Shown piece after piece: positions 1-5,490 of a stretch of DNA of 5,688 nt (the first letter of the stretch is position 1; each line of letters begins with the position of its first letter). Below the pieces are notes generated by a model. That model was not told where the DNA came from. It did not search any database and worked only from the letters and a program-made list of their open reading frames with translations. The DNA comes from Gammaproteobacteria bacterium (GTDB lineage Bacteria; Pseudomonadota; Gammaproteobacteria; UBA9214): NCBI GenBank assembly GCA_030635865.1, contig DAOVYA010000121.1, forward strand, positions 1 through 5,688, in the 5' to 3' direction. Both the position numbers and the translations under genes were made by a program.

Positions 1-1403
1 AGGGCACTGCCAGTGGCCCACGCCACCATGAAACCACCGTTGGGATGGGGGGTTACGGCCGGTGTGGCCAGGATCGGCCGGTCAGGGCTGCCGTCAAAGA
101 TCTTTACCGGGTTGGTGGCGGGCGGGGAACTGCCGAGATAGAATTTCCACATGTCGCCGTTGGTATCGCCGGCAAAGGCAATGTCGGCCTTGAAGTCCAG
201 GTTGACGTCCACCAATACAGGGGCCGACAGGCCGCCGGCGGCGCCGGTTGAGAGTTCCGTCTGGGTATAGGCTGAACCGTTGAGTTCAAACATCAGCAGC
301 TTGGCAACACCATTGATGCTGTTTATGCCGTTGCCGGTAAATATGTACCACTTGTTGTCGGTTTTACGCGCAATGCGTGGCCGGCCGAGGATATAACCGA
401 TGTCGTTGCCGGTCTTTTCGAACAGGATCTTGTTGGAGGACATGTCAGGGTTGGTCACGTTGAGCGCGTACAGCCCCTTGCCGCCCGCCCCCAGGGTGCC
501 AGTCAGCACCGACATCCAGGTGCCGCCGTTGTTTGCCGAGGCCAGGGTGATCTGGCCATCGACGTAGTAAGTGTGCCTGTAGGGGATTTCCTTCAGTGCA
601 TCGAGCTTGCCGAGCAGCATAGACGGCACGTAGGCATACACCTCGGAGCCGTCGTCCTCATCGAACACGTGCAGCATGCCGTCATTGGCACCCACCGCGA
701 TACGGCCTTCCCTGCTCTTGATGCTGTCCTTGAAGGCCGGGAAGCCGGAGATGGTGAAGGTTTCCTTTGCCGCCCCGATGTAGACGGGGTAGGAATTGAT
801 AATATCGCCGAGCAGGTTGTAGCGGTCGCGGTAGTTGCCATTCTTGCTCTTTTGATTGCTGCGGTCGCCGCGCACGAAGTTGAGAATGGGGCTGTCATAG
901 GCGCCGTTGGTTCCGAGTGCAAAGGTGTTTGCGTCCAGTGCGGTCTTCTGGGCGTCACTCAGGTTGCTCCAGAGGAAATCGGCCTGGCTGCCGGAACTGC
1001 CGACGGTAAAGATATTCCGGCCGTTGACACCATCCTGCCAGTAGGTGGTGAAGGTCAGACCGTCGCCTGACGGATTTTCCCTGGCCGCAAACGTGGCGCG
1101 TGCCATCCAGTTGTTTGTACCTGCCACTGGTGGGTTCGAGCCCGTGCTGGCATCGGTGGTGCGTGTGCCGTCGGTGGCGAGGTCATACTCGATCACGTCA
1201 CCCTGCCAGGCACCGTTCTCGAACCACGGGCGGTAGGCATGGTTGTAAGGGGTCGACAGATCGGTATTCTTCAATGCATAGGGTGCCAGCGTGATGGTTG
1301 GCATGGTACCCGGATTGAAATCAATCGTGGCATACAGTGCGGCGCTCAACAGGGTCACGAAGAGGGCAGTCTTGAGCTGGCGTAATTTTTTGATATTCAT
1401 CAT
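1..1403 (-). CDS. pilY1: PilY1-family type IV pilus tip/biogenesis protein (3' end beyond window)
   Basis: Reading down from 1403 the frame stays open to base 1, giving 467 codons without a stop, so the C-terminus is missing. Residues 1-25 look like a Sec signal peptide: basic KK/R/K, then TALFVTLLSAALYA with cleavage likely after A25. PilY1/PilC beta-propeller signatures follow: WQGDVIEYDL near 64, RGDRS at 178-182, GDIINSYPVYIG at 199-210, VGANDGMLHVFD at 237-248, and a DxNxDxxxD loop at 399-407 (D399, N401, D403, D407) like the calcium site known in P. aeruginosa PilY1. In that family the protein is exported, sits at the pilus tip with the minor pilins, acts in adhesion and opposes retraction. 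No von Willebrand A domain is present between signal peptide and propeller, unlike the Pseudomonas protein. GGAG at 1412-1409 lies 5 nt from ATG 1403 and 8 nt from ATG 1400, so either may be used. It is last of the five pilin-operon genes seen here, 14 bp after pilX. Confidence 0.93.
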   Translation of the reverse strand, partial: MMNIKKLRQLKTALFVTLLSAALYATIDFNPGTMPTITLAPYALKNTDLSTPYNHAYRPWFENGAWQGDVIEYDLATDGTRTTDASTGSNPPVAGTNNWMARATFAARENPSGDGLTFTTYWQDGVNGRNIFTVGSSGSQADFLWSNLSDAQKTALDANTFALGTNGAYDSPILNFVRGDRSNQKSKNGNYRDRYNLLGDIINSYPVYIGAAKETFTISGFPAFKDSIKSREGRIAVGANDGMLHVFDEDDGSEVYAYVPSMLLGKLDALKEIPYRHTYYVDGQITLASANNGGTWMSVLTGTLGAGGKGLYALNVTNPDMSSNKILFEKTGNDIGYILGRPRIARKTDNKWYIFTGNGINSINGVAKLLMFELNGSAYTQTELSTGAAGGLSAPVLVDVNLDFKADIAFAGDTNGDMWKFYLGSSPPATNPVKIFDGSPDRPILATPAVTPHPNGGFMVAWATGSA

Positions 1404-1417
1404 ACATACTCCACGAA

Positions 1418-1948
1418 TCAGGGCGGCGTTGCCGTCACGAAAACAGACTGTACGGTGCGTTTCGCGCCACGGCTGGCTTCATTTCGCGCCGTGGTGAGGA
1501 ATACCCACACACAACTGCCGGCCGGGCAGGTCGACGTACCTTCAATCGAGGCATCGTTGCCCGGGATGAGCTCGGAACCCGCGTATTCGATCACGTAGCG
1601 GCTGGAGGAACCCTCTGCCTGGTAGGTAAATCCCCAGTTGATATTGTGGGGGTTGATGACCTCGGTCGACTCACTGGTACGGTCATAATAGGCATCGTTG
1701 GTTTCATTCCAGTCAGTAAACGGCAGGGCACCGAGGATGTCCTCGATTTTCTGCTCTCCCACGGCCAGTACAAGTTCGGCATCGCTGAGTGCTGTCGTCT
1801 GGAGCTGGTTGTTACCGGCCATCATGTTTTCCAGGCGCGAGATGTTCATGCCGAATACGCCGAGTATGGTCATGATCAACAGGAAGATGAGCGCCATGAA
1901 CAGGGCGGCACCGCGCTGCTGTCTGGATGATGTGGTTATAGTCCTCAT
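1418..1948 (-). CDS. pilX: Minor pilin PilX
   Basis: The 176-residue protein begins with a short basic leader ending SSRQQRG (G13), followed by a long hydrophobic helix (AALFMALIFLLIMTILGVFGMN) and then SRLENMMAGNNQLQTTALSDAE. This is the pattern of PilX_N proteins, in which an N-terminal membrane helix leads to an LExxMAGN segment. After the G13/A14 prepilin-peptidase site the fifth mature residue is Met, so the Glu5 typical of pilins is absent. Lack of Glu5 is also known for GspK-type tip subunits, which suits a position at the very end of the pilus. A Cys pair (STCPAGSC) lies in the C-terminal part. The start at 1948 is chosen because AAAGG at 1961-1957 lies 8 nt upstream and the leader length is right. 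An in-frame ATG at 1987 would overlap pilW and lacks a Shine-Dalgarno sequence. Role inferred: part of the PilV-PilW-PilX-FimU/PilY1 priming complex. Confidence 0.9.
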   Translation of the reverse strand: MRTITTSSRQQRGAALFMALIFLLIMTILGVFGMNISRLENMMAGNNQLQTTALSDAELVLAVGEQKIEDILGALPFTDWNETNDAYYDRTSESTEVINPHNINWGFTYQAEGSSSRYVIEYAGSELIPGNDASIEGTSTCPAGSCVWVFLTTARNEASRGAKRTVQSVFVTATPP

Positions 1949-1956
1949 AGCCAGTA

Positions 1957-1961
1957 CCTTT
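1957..1961 (-). promoter_or_regulatory. Shine-Dalgarno of pilX (decides start)
   Basis: AAAGG on the minus strand lies 8 nt before the ATG at 1948. The alternative upstream in-frame ATG at 1987 has no purine-rich element at proper spacing, so the shorter PilX with a 13-residue leader is favoured. Confidence 0.6.
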
Positions 1962-1970
1962 GCTGGATTT

Positions 1971-2996
1971 TTACAGTCGCCTTGCATTTCTTAGGGTGAT
2001 CGTTGTTTGATACAGCTGCCTGCGGTATCCACGTTTGGCGGTATCGGCAGGGTCATAATTGACATCACCCATGGCGTAGGTAGTGCCCGTGGTATCAAAC
2101 CCGGTCTCCGGGCATTCGCCGCGGGTTAGTATCCAGACCTTTGCGGTGATCACTGAATTCCATTCGCCCGGTTCATTCAGACCTGTGCTGCCGGAATCAA
2201 GGTACTGGTCCACGGAGTTATCACCATCAATATCCACTCCGTAGCGGACCTGGAGATTTTCAATGCCGTAGGCTATTTCCTCGGCCACGGGTCGGCCATT
2301 ATCGTCAAGTGACTCACGGAACAGGGCAGGGACCGCTGCACCGTTACAGGTACCGGACCCGGACGGTCCCACGTAGTAGGCCCGCGCGACCAGTTCAGCA
2401 GCCCCCCCTGTCGTCACGACGGGCAACTTGTTACTCAGGTTGGCTGCGTCTTTGCCCTTGAATAGTCTTGCCTGGGTCAGTGCGGAGCGCACGTACAGGC
2501 GGTCGCTTTCGAAGCTTGGCGTGGTTAGTCCTCCAACAATCCAGGGAGCCTGGTAGCGCACTACAAGGATGTCTCCACGCAGGTGGTTGGCATCGGGAAT
2601 ACAGGCGTATGCTGTGCTGGTTACATAGCTGACGTTGGTATCATTGAGCCCGAAGACCCGGTTGTTGAGCATGCGCCCCCAGGTATTGTCTGTGGTTACA
2701 CAGGTCCCGTTATCGGTCACTTCACCTTCAGTGCCGACGATTAGGTCGAGTCCAATACCCCCCAGGTAGCCGGCCCGGCGCAGATCCTGGCCCAGTACCT
2801 CGATGACATAACGACCGTTTTCCTGTTGCCTTGCGAGCGTGTCCTGGATGGTGAAGCTCTTTTTGGAGCTGAGAAAGATTTGTGAAATACCACCCAGCAG
2901 GATGAGGGTGATCACCAGTGCGACCATTAGTTCGACCATGCTGAAACCATGGCAGTGCCGCTGGTTGAAACCGTGTTGTTTGTTGAACGGGCTCAT
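1971..2996 (-). CDS. pilW: Minor pilin PilW
   Basis: A 341-residue protein with a class III prepilin leader. G17 is followed by FSMVELMVALVITLILLGG, with Glu at mature position 5 (E22). The sequence continues with SSKKSF, RQQENGRYVIEVLGQDLRRAGYLG and, near the C-terminus, GIENLQVRYGVDIDGDNSVDQY, all characteristic of PilW. Length is normal for the family (about 300-400). The acidic loop D255-x-D257-x-D259-x3-D263 resembles a calcium-binding loop. Known role of the family: a minor pilin assembled by the type IV pilus machine, processed by the prepilin peptidase PilD, that helps initiate pilus assembly and connects to PilX and PilY1. Start 2996 is chosen over an in-frame start at 3038, because GGAG at 3005-3002 lies 5 nt upstream and because the earlier start would overlap pilV by 32 bp and lengthen the leader. 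It begins 10 bp after the pilV stop. A second Gly-Phe (G9/F10) occurs in the leader. Confidence 0.94.
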   Translation of the reverse strand: MSPFNKQHGFNQRHCHGFSMVELMVALVITLILLGGISQIFLSSKKSFTIQDTLARQQENGRYVIEVLGQDLRRAGYLGGIGLDLIVGTEGEVTDNGTCVTTDNTWGRMLNNRVFGLNDTNVSYVTSTAYACIPDANHLRGDILVVRYQAPWIVGGLTTPSFESDRLYVRSALTQARLFKGKDAANLSNKLPVVTTGGAAELVARAYYVGPSGSGTCNGAAVPALFRESLDDNGRPVAEEIAYGIENLQVRYGVDIDGDNSVDQYLDSGSTGLNEPGEWNSVITAKVWILTRGECPETGFDTTGTTYAMGDVNYDPADTAKRGYRRQLYQTTITLRNARRL

Positions 2997-3001
2997 GTCA
3001 G

Positions 3002-3005
3002 CTCC
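3002..3005 (-). promoter_or_regulatory. Shine-Dalgarno of pilW (decides start)
   Basis: GGAG on the minus strand lies 5 nt before the ATG at 2996 and just past the pilV stop codon. It supports the 341-residue form of PilW rather than a longer form starting inside pilV. Confidence 0.65.
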
Positions 3006-3006
3006 A

Positions 3007-3513
3007 TTACAGGGTGAGTTGGATGCAGCGCAAGTCAACTTTCGGGTCCGCGCCGCAGTTGGTGCCGGTAACGCCCCTGCGCTCTTCGTCCCAGAAAATC
3101 GTGATCGTATGCGTTACAAGGGTACCGGAGGCATCACGGGTGATTCGTCCACGGCCGCCGGGCAGCCGGATAACCTCGGTCATCCATGCGGCCACATCAA
3201 AGGTTGCCATCTGGACCGGGGTGCATACGGTCGTTGCACAGTTCACGATGGTACCGGTCGGGACGACGGCGGTGACGGTTTGTACATAATTCTGGGCATC
3301 AACCCCGGACTGGTTGGCACGCATCCGGTCCGACATGTCATAGGCCCTCTGGGTTGCCAGGGTGCGTATGGTTGCCATCTGGTTGGAACGCAGTCCTACG
3401 GTCTGCAGGCTGGCGAGCCCGAGCAGGCCAATTGAAAGCACCAGTAATGCAATCAACACTTCCAGGAGTGTAAATCCGTCTTGCTTGCGTTGTCGCTGGA
3501 TTAATGTGTGCAT
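3007..3513 (-). CDS. pilV: Minor pilin PilV
   Basis: A 168-residue protein with leader MHTLIQRQRKQDG, cleavage at G13/F14, then FTLLEVLIALLVLSIGLLGLASLQ, in which Glu is mature residue 5. This stretch plus SNQMATIRTLATQRAYDMSDRMRAN is diagnostic of PilV, often named type IV pilus modification protein PilV. The C-terminal half shows VAAWMTEVIRLPGGRGRI and ITIFWDEERRG, also usual in the family, and ends with a Cys pair (NCGADPKVDLRC) likely to form a disulfide in the periplasm. It is processed by PilD and belongs to the tip initiation subcomplex with FimU, PilW and PilX. The start is supported by AGGAG at 3527-3523, 9 nt upstream. The gene begins 15 bp after fimT, and pilW follows after 10 bp, so co-transcription and possibly coupled translation are expected. 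Confidence 0.94.
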   Translation of the reverse strand: MHTLIQRQRKQDGFTLLEVLIALLVLSIGLLGLASLQTVGLRSNQMATIRTLATQRAYDMSDRMRANQSGVDAQNYVQTVTAVVPTGTIVNCATTVCTPVQMATFDVAAWMTEVIRLPGGRGRITRDASGTLVTHTITIFWDEERRGVTGTNCGADPKVDLRCIQLTL

Positions 3514-3528
3514 GTGGTCGTACTCCTG

Positions 3529-4080
3529 TCAGGAGCAATCCTGTTCTGTGCTGAAAGTATGGCCCTGCCGCGACACTGAAATACGGCGCTGTTGCCGGTA
3601 TGCGCAATCATCGGCCTTCAATGTAAAAATGACCGGACCATTATCTGCCTGGCCGCCTGGCCGGAAGAAGACATGATCGGCTCCGCCGGTTAACGTCACA
3701 TTGCCCATCAGTACAGTGTTGACGCGCAGGATGCACTCCTTGCTTAAATGGTCAGCATCCGTTGTGCAGGTTCCGGTTCCGTCCAGGGCGCCGTCCTGGT
3801 CAAGGTCGGAAAAGGTAATCCAGCCGGTAGTCCAGTCGGTATTACCGGAGCATGTCAATTGGTCTGTACTGGCGCATATCACTGTTCCGGACCCTCGTTT
3901 TACTGCCTCGCTGCGTGTTACCTGCAAGGCAATGATCAGTTTGGCTGCCTGCCCTGATACCCGGTTGTTCTTGACGAACTCCCTGAAACCCGGTACACCG
4001 GCTGCCAGCAGCACGACGATGACCATCATGGTGACCAGTAATTCGATCAGGGTAAAACCGTTGTTTCGTTTCATAACCAA
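3529..4080 (-). CDS. fimT: GspH/FimT-family minor pilin (FimT/FimU-like)
   Basis: A 183-residue prepilin. A very short leader ends at G8, then FTLIELLVTMMVIVVLLAAGVPGF with Glu at mature position 5 (E13). FVKNNRVSGQAAKLIIALQVTRSEAVKRG follows, the usual GspH/FimT segment, then VICAS...C (C69, C77), WTTGWITFSD and an acidic loop D92-x-D94-x-D96-x3-D100. The family supplies a minor pilin that joins the major pilin fibre to the tip complex. Being directly before pilV, its positional equivalent in P. aeruginosa is FimU rather than FimT; sequence alone does not separate the two here. It is the first gene of the minus-strand operon. Start: the TTG at 4080 has GAGG (4094-4091) 10 nt upstream, whereas ATG 4074 is the more usual codon but sits 16 nt from that element. 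The two differ by only two residues. Confidence 0.92.
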   Translation of the reverse strand: MVMKRNNGFTLIELLVTMMVIVVLLAAGVPGFREFVKNNRVSGQAAKLIIALQVTRSEAVKRGSGTVICASTDQLTCSGNTDWTTGWITFSDLDQDGALDGTGTCTTDADHLSKECILRVNTVLMGNVTLTGGADHVFFRPGGQADNGPVIFTLKADDCAYRQQRRISVSRQGHTFSTEQDCS

Positions 4081-4111
4081 GTTTTACAAACCTCGCTCAT
4101 GCGTGTCATCC

Positions 4112-4117
4112 ACTATA
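4112..4117 (-). promoter_or_regulatory. Candidate -10 element for the minor-pilin operon
   Basis: The minus strand reads TATAGT here (5 of 6 matches to TATAAT), within CTATCTTATAGTGG. It would place the transcript start near 4105, about 25 nt before the fimT start and just upstream of the GAGG. I see no convincing -35 hexamer at 16-18 nt and no sigma-54 -24/-12 motif, so an activator-dependent promoter is possible. Tentative. Confidence 0.25.
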
Positions 4118-4193
4118 AGATAGACGGCTGATTTTATCCGACAGGCGGATTTTCCCGTGTGACGGCGCCCCCTGTTTGTTTTCCGTTGCCCGG

Positions 4194-4216
4194 GCCAGGT
4201 ATATGGCAGCCAGGTA
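4194..4216 (+). repeat. Short direct repeat GCCAGGTA x2
   Basis: GCCAGGTA occurs at 4194-4201 and again at 4209-4216, a 15-nt period, upstream of the thiO leader ORF. The first copy also pairs with TGGC at 4204-4207 as a small inverted repeat. It could be a regulator half-site pair or chance. Confidence 0.3.
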
Positions 4217-4217
4217 A

Positions 4218-4225
4218 AGAGGGAG
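4218..4225 (+). promoter_or_regulatory. Strong Shine-Dalgarno upstream of the thiO leader ORF
   Basis: AGAGGGAG ends 6 nt before the ATG at 4232. It is the best ribosome-binding sequence in the intergenic region and points at a short ORF, not at thiO, whose own start at 4305 has no purine-rich element at usable spacing. Confidence 0.5.
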
Positions 4226-4231
4226 AATCTG

Positions 4232-4300
4232 ATGCTTTGTTATCGGTCATATCCATATATGCTTGATAGCAAATGGACGCGCTCCCCGGGTCTATATTAA
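4232..4300 (+). CDS. Possible 22-residue leader peptide upstream of thiO
   Basis: ATG at 4232 opens a 22-codon frame ending with TAA at 4298-4300. The peptide begins MLCYRSYPYM, continues through LDSKWTRS and ends PGLY. It is tyrosine-rich (4 of 22) and has no obvious run of one amino acid of the kind used in classical attenuators. It has a strong AGAGGGAG 6 nt upstream, and its stop lies 4 nt before the thiO ATG at 4305 in another frame. That arrangement fits translational coupling: ribosomes loaded at this site would stop next to, and could reinitiate at, the Shine-Dalgarno-less thiO start. No known family is recognised. Chance occurrence of a short ORF remains possible. Confidence 0.35.
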   Translation: MLCYRSYPYMLDSKWTRSPGLY

Positions 4301-4304
4301 AAAT

Positions 4305-5462
4305 ATGATGTTGAAATCCGTGACTGCTGATTGTCTTGTCGTCGGGGGTGGCTTACTGGGGCTGCTGAGCGCACGTGCGCTGCGTCTGGAAGGTTTCTCG
4401 GTAACACTGCTGGAACGAGGCAGGATTTGCCGGGAGTCTTCCTGGGCCGGTGGTGGCATCCTGTCGCCATTGACTCCCTGGGAGTATCCCGATGCCGTGT
4501 CTGAGCTGGTTGCCTGGAGTCAAACGTACTATCCGGGGCTGGCTGATGAATTGCTCCAGGAGACCGGTATCGATGTTGAATGGGAGCCTTGCGGGCTGTT
4601 GATGGCAGGACTCGAGCTGGCCCCGGCAATCAGCCTGTGGGCAGAAAGGTTCCATGCCCGCATACAGGTGCTTGATGCCACGCAGGCCCATGAGCTTGAA
4701 CCATCCATGCGCAGGGATAGCGGAGCGGCACTGTTGTTTCCCGATGTGGCACAAATACGTAATCCACTGCTTGGCAAGGCCTTGCAGAGGGCCGCCCGGT
4801 TAAAGGACATCCAGCTGCTGGAAAACACGGCGGTTAGCCGCATCGATATTCATGATGGCCGGGTACGGGGTGTGCAGACGGCGCAGGGGATGTTTACGTC
4901 CGAGCGGGTCGTGATCGCGGGCGGTGCCTGGAGTGCACAAATACTGGCGCCATCAGGCATGCAGTTAGAAGTTACACCGGTACGCGGACAAATGCTCCTG
5001 TACAAGGCACAGCCCGGAATGCTGCGGCGTATCCTGTTGCATGAAGGTCATTACCTGATTCCCCGGCGTGATGGCCTGGTACTTGCCGGCAGCACGCTGG
5101 AGTACACGGGGTTTGATAAAAAAACTACACAGCAAGCGCGGGATATATTGTCCCGGAGTGCGATCAGCCTGGTGCCAGAGCTGGCACGAACCGACATTAT
5201 CAAACAGTGGGCAGGGCTGCGGCCGGGAACAGCCGACGGGATTCCGTTTATCGGTGAGTACCCCGGCGTCAAGGGTTTGTATCTTAATACCGGGCATTTT
5301 CGTAATGGCGTGGTGATGGCCCCGGCATCCGTCCAGGTGTTGCTGGATTGCATGTTGGGACGGGAAGGTTTTACAAATTACGGACCCTATTTGCCAGGGG
5401 GCAGGCAACAGTCCGGTGGCGCGATTGGCCCCCAAAATGGCCTGATGGGAATGGACGCCTGA
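4305..5462 (+). CDS. thiO: Glycine oxidase ThiO (FAD-dependent, thiamine thiazole synthesis)
   Basis: A 385-residue D-amino-acid-oxidase-family flavoprotein. The N-terminal Rossmann motif VVGGGLLG (12-19) is followed by Glu37 in TLLERG, expected to bind the FAD ribose, and then SSWAGGGILSP (45-55), typical of ThiO. In the C-terminal half Y250 (HYLIP), R306 (AGLRPGT) and R333 (GHFRNG) have the same mutual spacing as the substrate-binding Tyr246, Arg302 and Arg329 of Bacillus subtilis glycine oxidase. The enzyme oxidises glycine with O2 to iminoglycine and H2O2. Iminoglycine (dehydroglycine) feeds ThiG for the thiazole moiety, or hydrolyses to glyoxylate and ammonia. Cytosolic; no signal peptide. 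ATG 4305 (or 4308) is chosen because the fold begins about ten residues later; upstream in-frame TTG 4263 lacks support. No Shine-Dalgarno precedes it; the leader ORF stops 4 nt before. A Gly/Gln-rich tail extends past the usual DAO end. No other thiamine gene is in the window. Confidence 0.9.
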   Translation: MMLKSVTADCLVVGGGLLGLLSARALRLEGFSVTLLERGRICRESSWAGGGILSPLTPWEYPDAVSELVAWSQTYYPGLADELLQETGIDVEWEPCGLLMAGLELAPAISLWAERFHARIQVLDATQAHELEPSMRRDSGAALLFPDVAQIRNPLLGKALQRAARLKDIQLLENTAVSRIDIHDGRVRGVQTAQGMFTSERVVIAGGAWSAQILAPSGMQLEVTPVRGQMLLYKAQPGMLRRILLHEGHYLIPRRDGLVLAGSTLEYTGFDKKTTQQARDILSRSAISLVPELARTDIIKQWAGLRPGTADGIPFIGEYPGVKGLYLNTGHFRNGVVMAPASVQVLLDCMLGREGFTNYGPYLPGGRQQSGGAIGPQNGLMGMDA

Positions 5463-5481
5463 TATTCGCTGGTATTATACT
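5452..5481 (+). promoter_or_regulatory. Candidate sigma-70 promoter for the Fur-family gene
   Basis: TGGACG (5452-5457, 4 of 6 to TTGACA) and TATACT (5476-5481, 5 of 6 to TATAAT) are separated by 18 bp. The element overlaps the thiO stop. Predicted initiation near 5488 would make ATG 5489 effectively leaderless, or give a 25-nt leader for ATG 5513. Weak but well-placed. Confidence 0.3.
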
Positions 5482-5490
5482 TGTAAGTAT
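5477..5490. repeat. Perfect inverted repeat ATACTT-GT-AAGTAT (possible operator)
   Basis: A 6-bp perfect inverted repeat with a 2-bp centre overlaps the candidate -10 element and the first two bases of the Fur-family ATG. Such placement would suit an autoregulatory operator. It does not match the classical Fur box (GATAATGATAATCATTATC) closely. Confidence 0.4.

Larger units (their letters stand above)
4081..4304. other. Divergent intergenic region between fimT and thiO
   Basis: This 224-bp region separates two divergent transcription units and must contain both promoters. Visible elements are a candidate minus-strand -10 (4112-4117), two direct copies of GCCAGGTA (4194-4201 and 4209-4216), an 8-bp palindrome CATATATG (4254-4261), and a plus-strand Shine-Dalgarno with a short ORF (4218-4300). 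No riboswitch of the TPP (THI-box) type is evident by eye, and no hairpin followed by a T-run. Confidence 0.6.

Noticed and set aside
864..872. RGD tripeptide in PilY1 (R178-D180), suggesting integrin binding as reported for P. aeruginosa PilY1
   Set aside because: Here it lies in the RGDRS segment ahead of the GDIINSYPVY motif, a stretch I recall as common across PilY1/PilC propellers. It is not at the position of the reported integrin-binding RGD, so it is more likely structural.
573..1070. Long plus-strand open frame of about 165 codons
   Set aside because: It is antisense to pilY1, has no Shine-Dalgarno or family resemblance, and its composition mirrors the minus-strand codons. It is a shadow of the real gene.
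2839..3435. Plus-strand open frame of about 198 codons spanning pilW and pilV
   Set aside because: It runs antisense across the boundary of two clearly recognised pilin genes and resembles no known family.
4183..4191. CCGTTGCCC as an AlgR-type site (consensus CCGTTCGTC), since AlgR controls fimU operons in Pseudomonas
   Set aside because: Only 6 of 9 bases match and the divergent core is lost; not supportable.
4176..4205. TTGTTT-N18-TATATG as promoter for the thiO leader
   Set aside because: Matches are only 3 of 6 and 4 of 6. Position is suitable, but the evidence is too weak to list as a feature.
4263..4298. TTGATA ... TATATT as a sigma-70 promoter for thiO
   Set aside because: The spacer is 24 bp, too long. 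TATATT alone remains possible only as a leaderless-transcript -10, noted under the leader ORF finding.
4353..4754. Minus-strand open frames inside thiO
   Set aside because: ThiO motifs are unmistakable on the plus strand, and the antisense frames have no start signals or recognisable domains.
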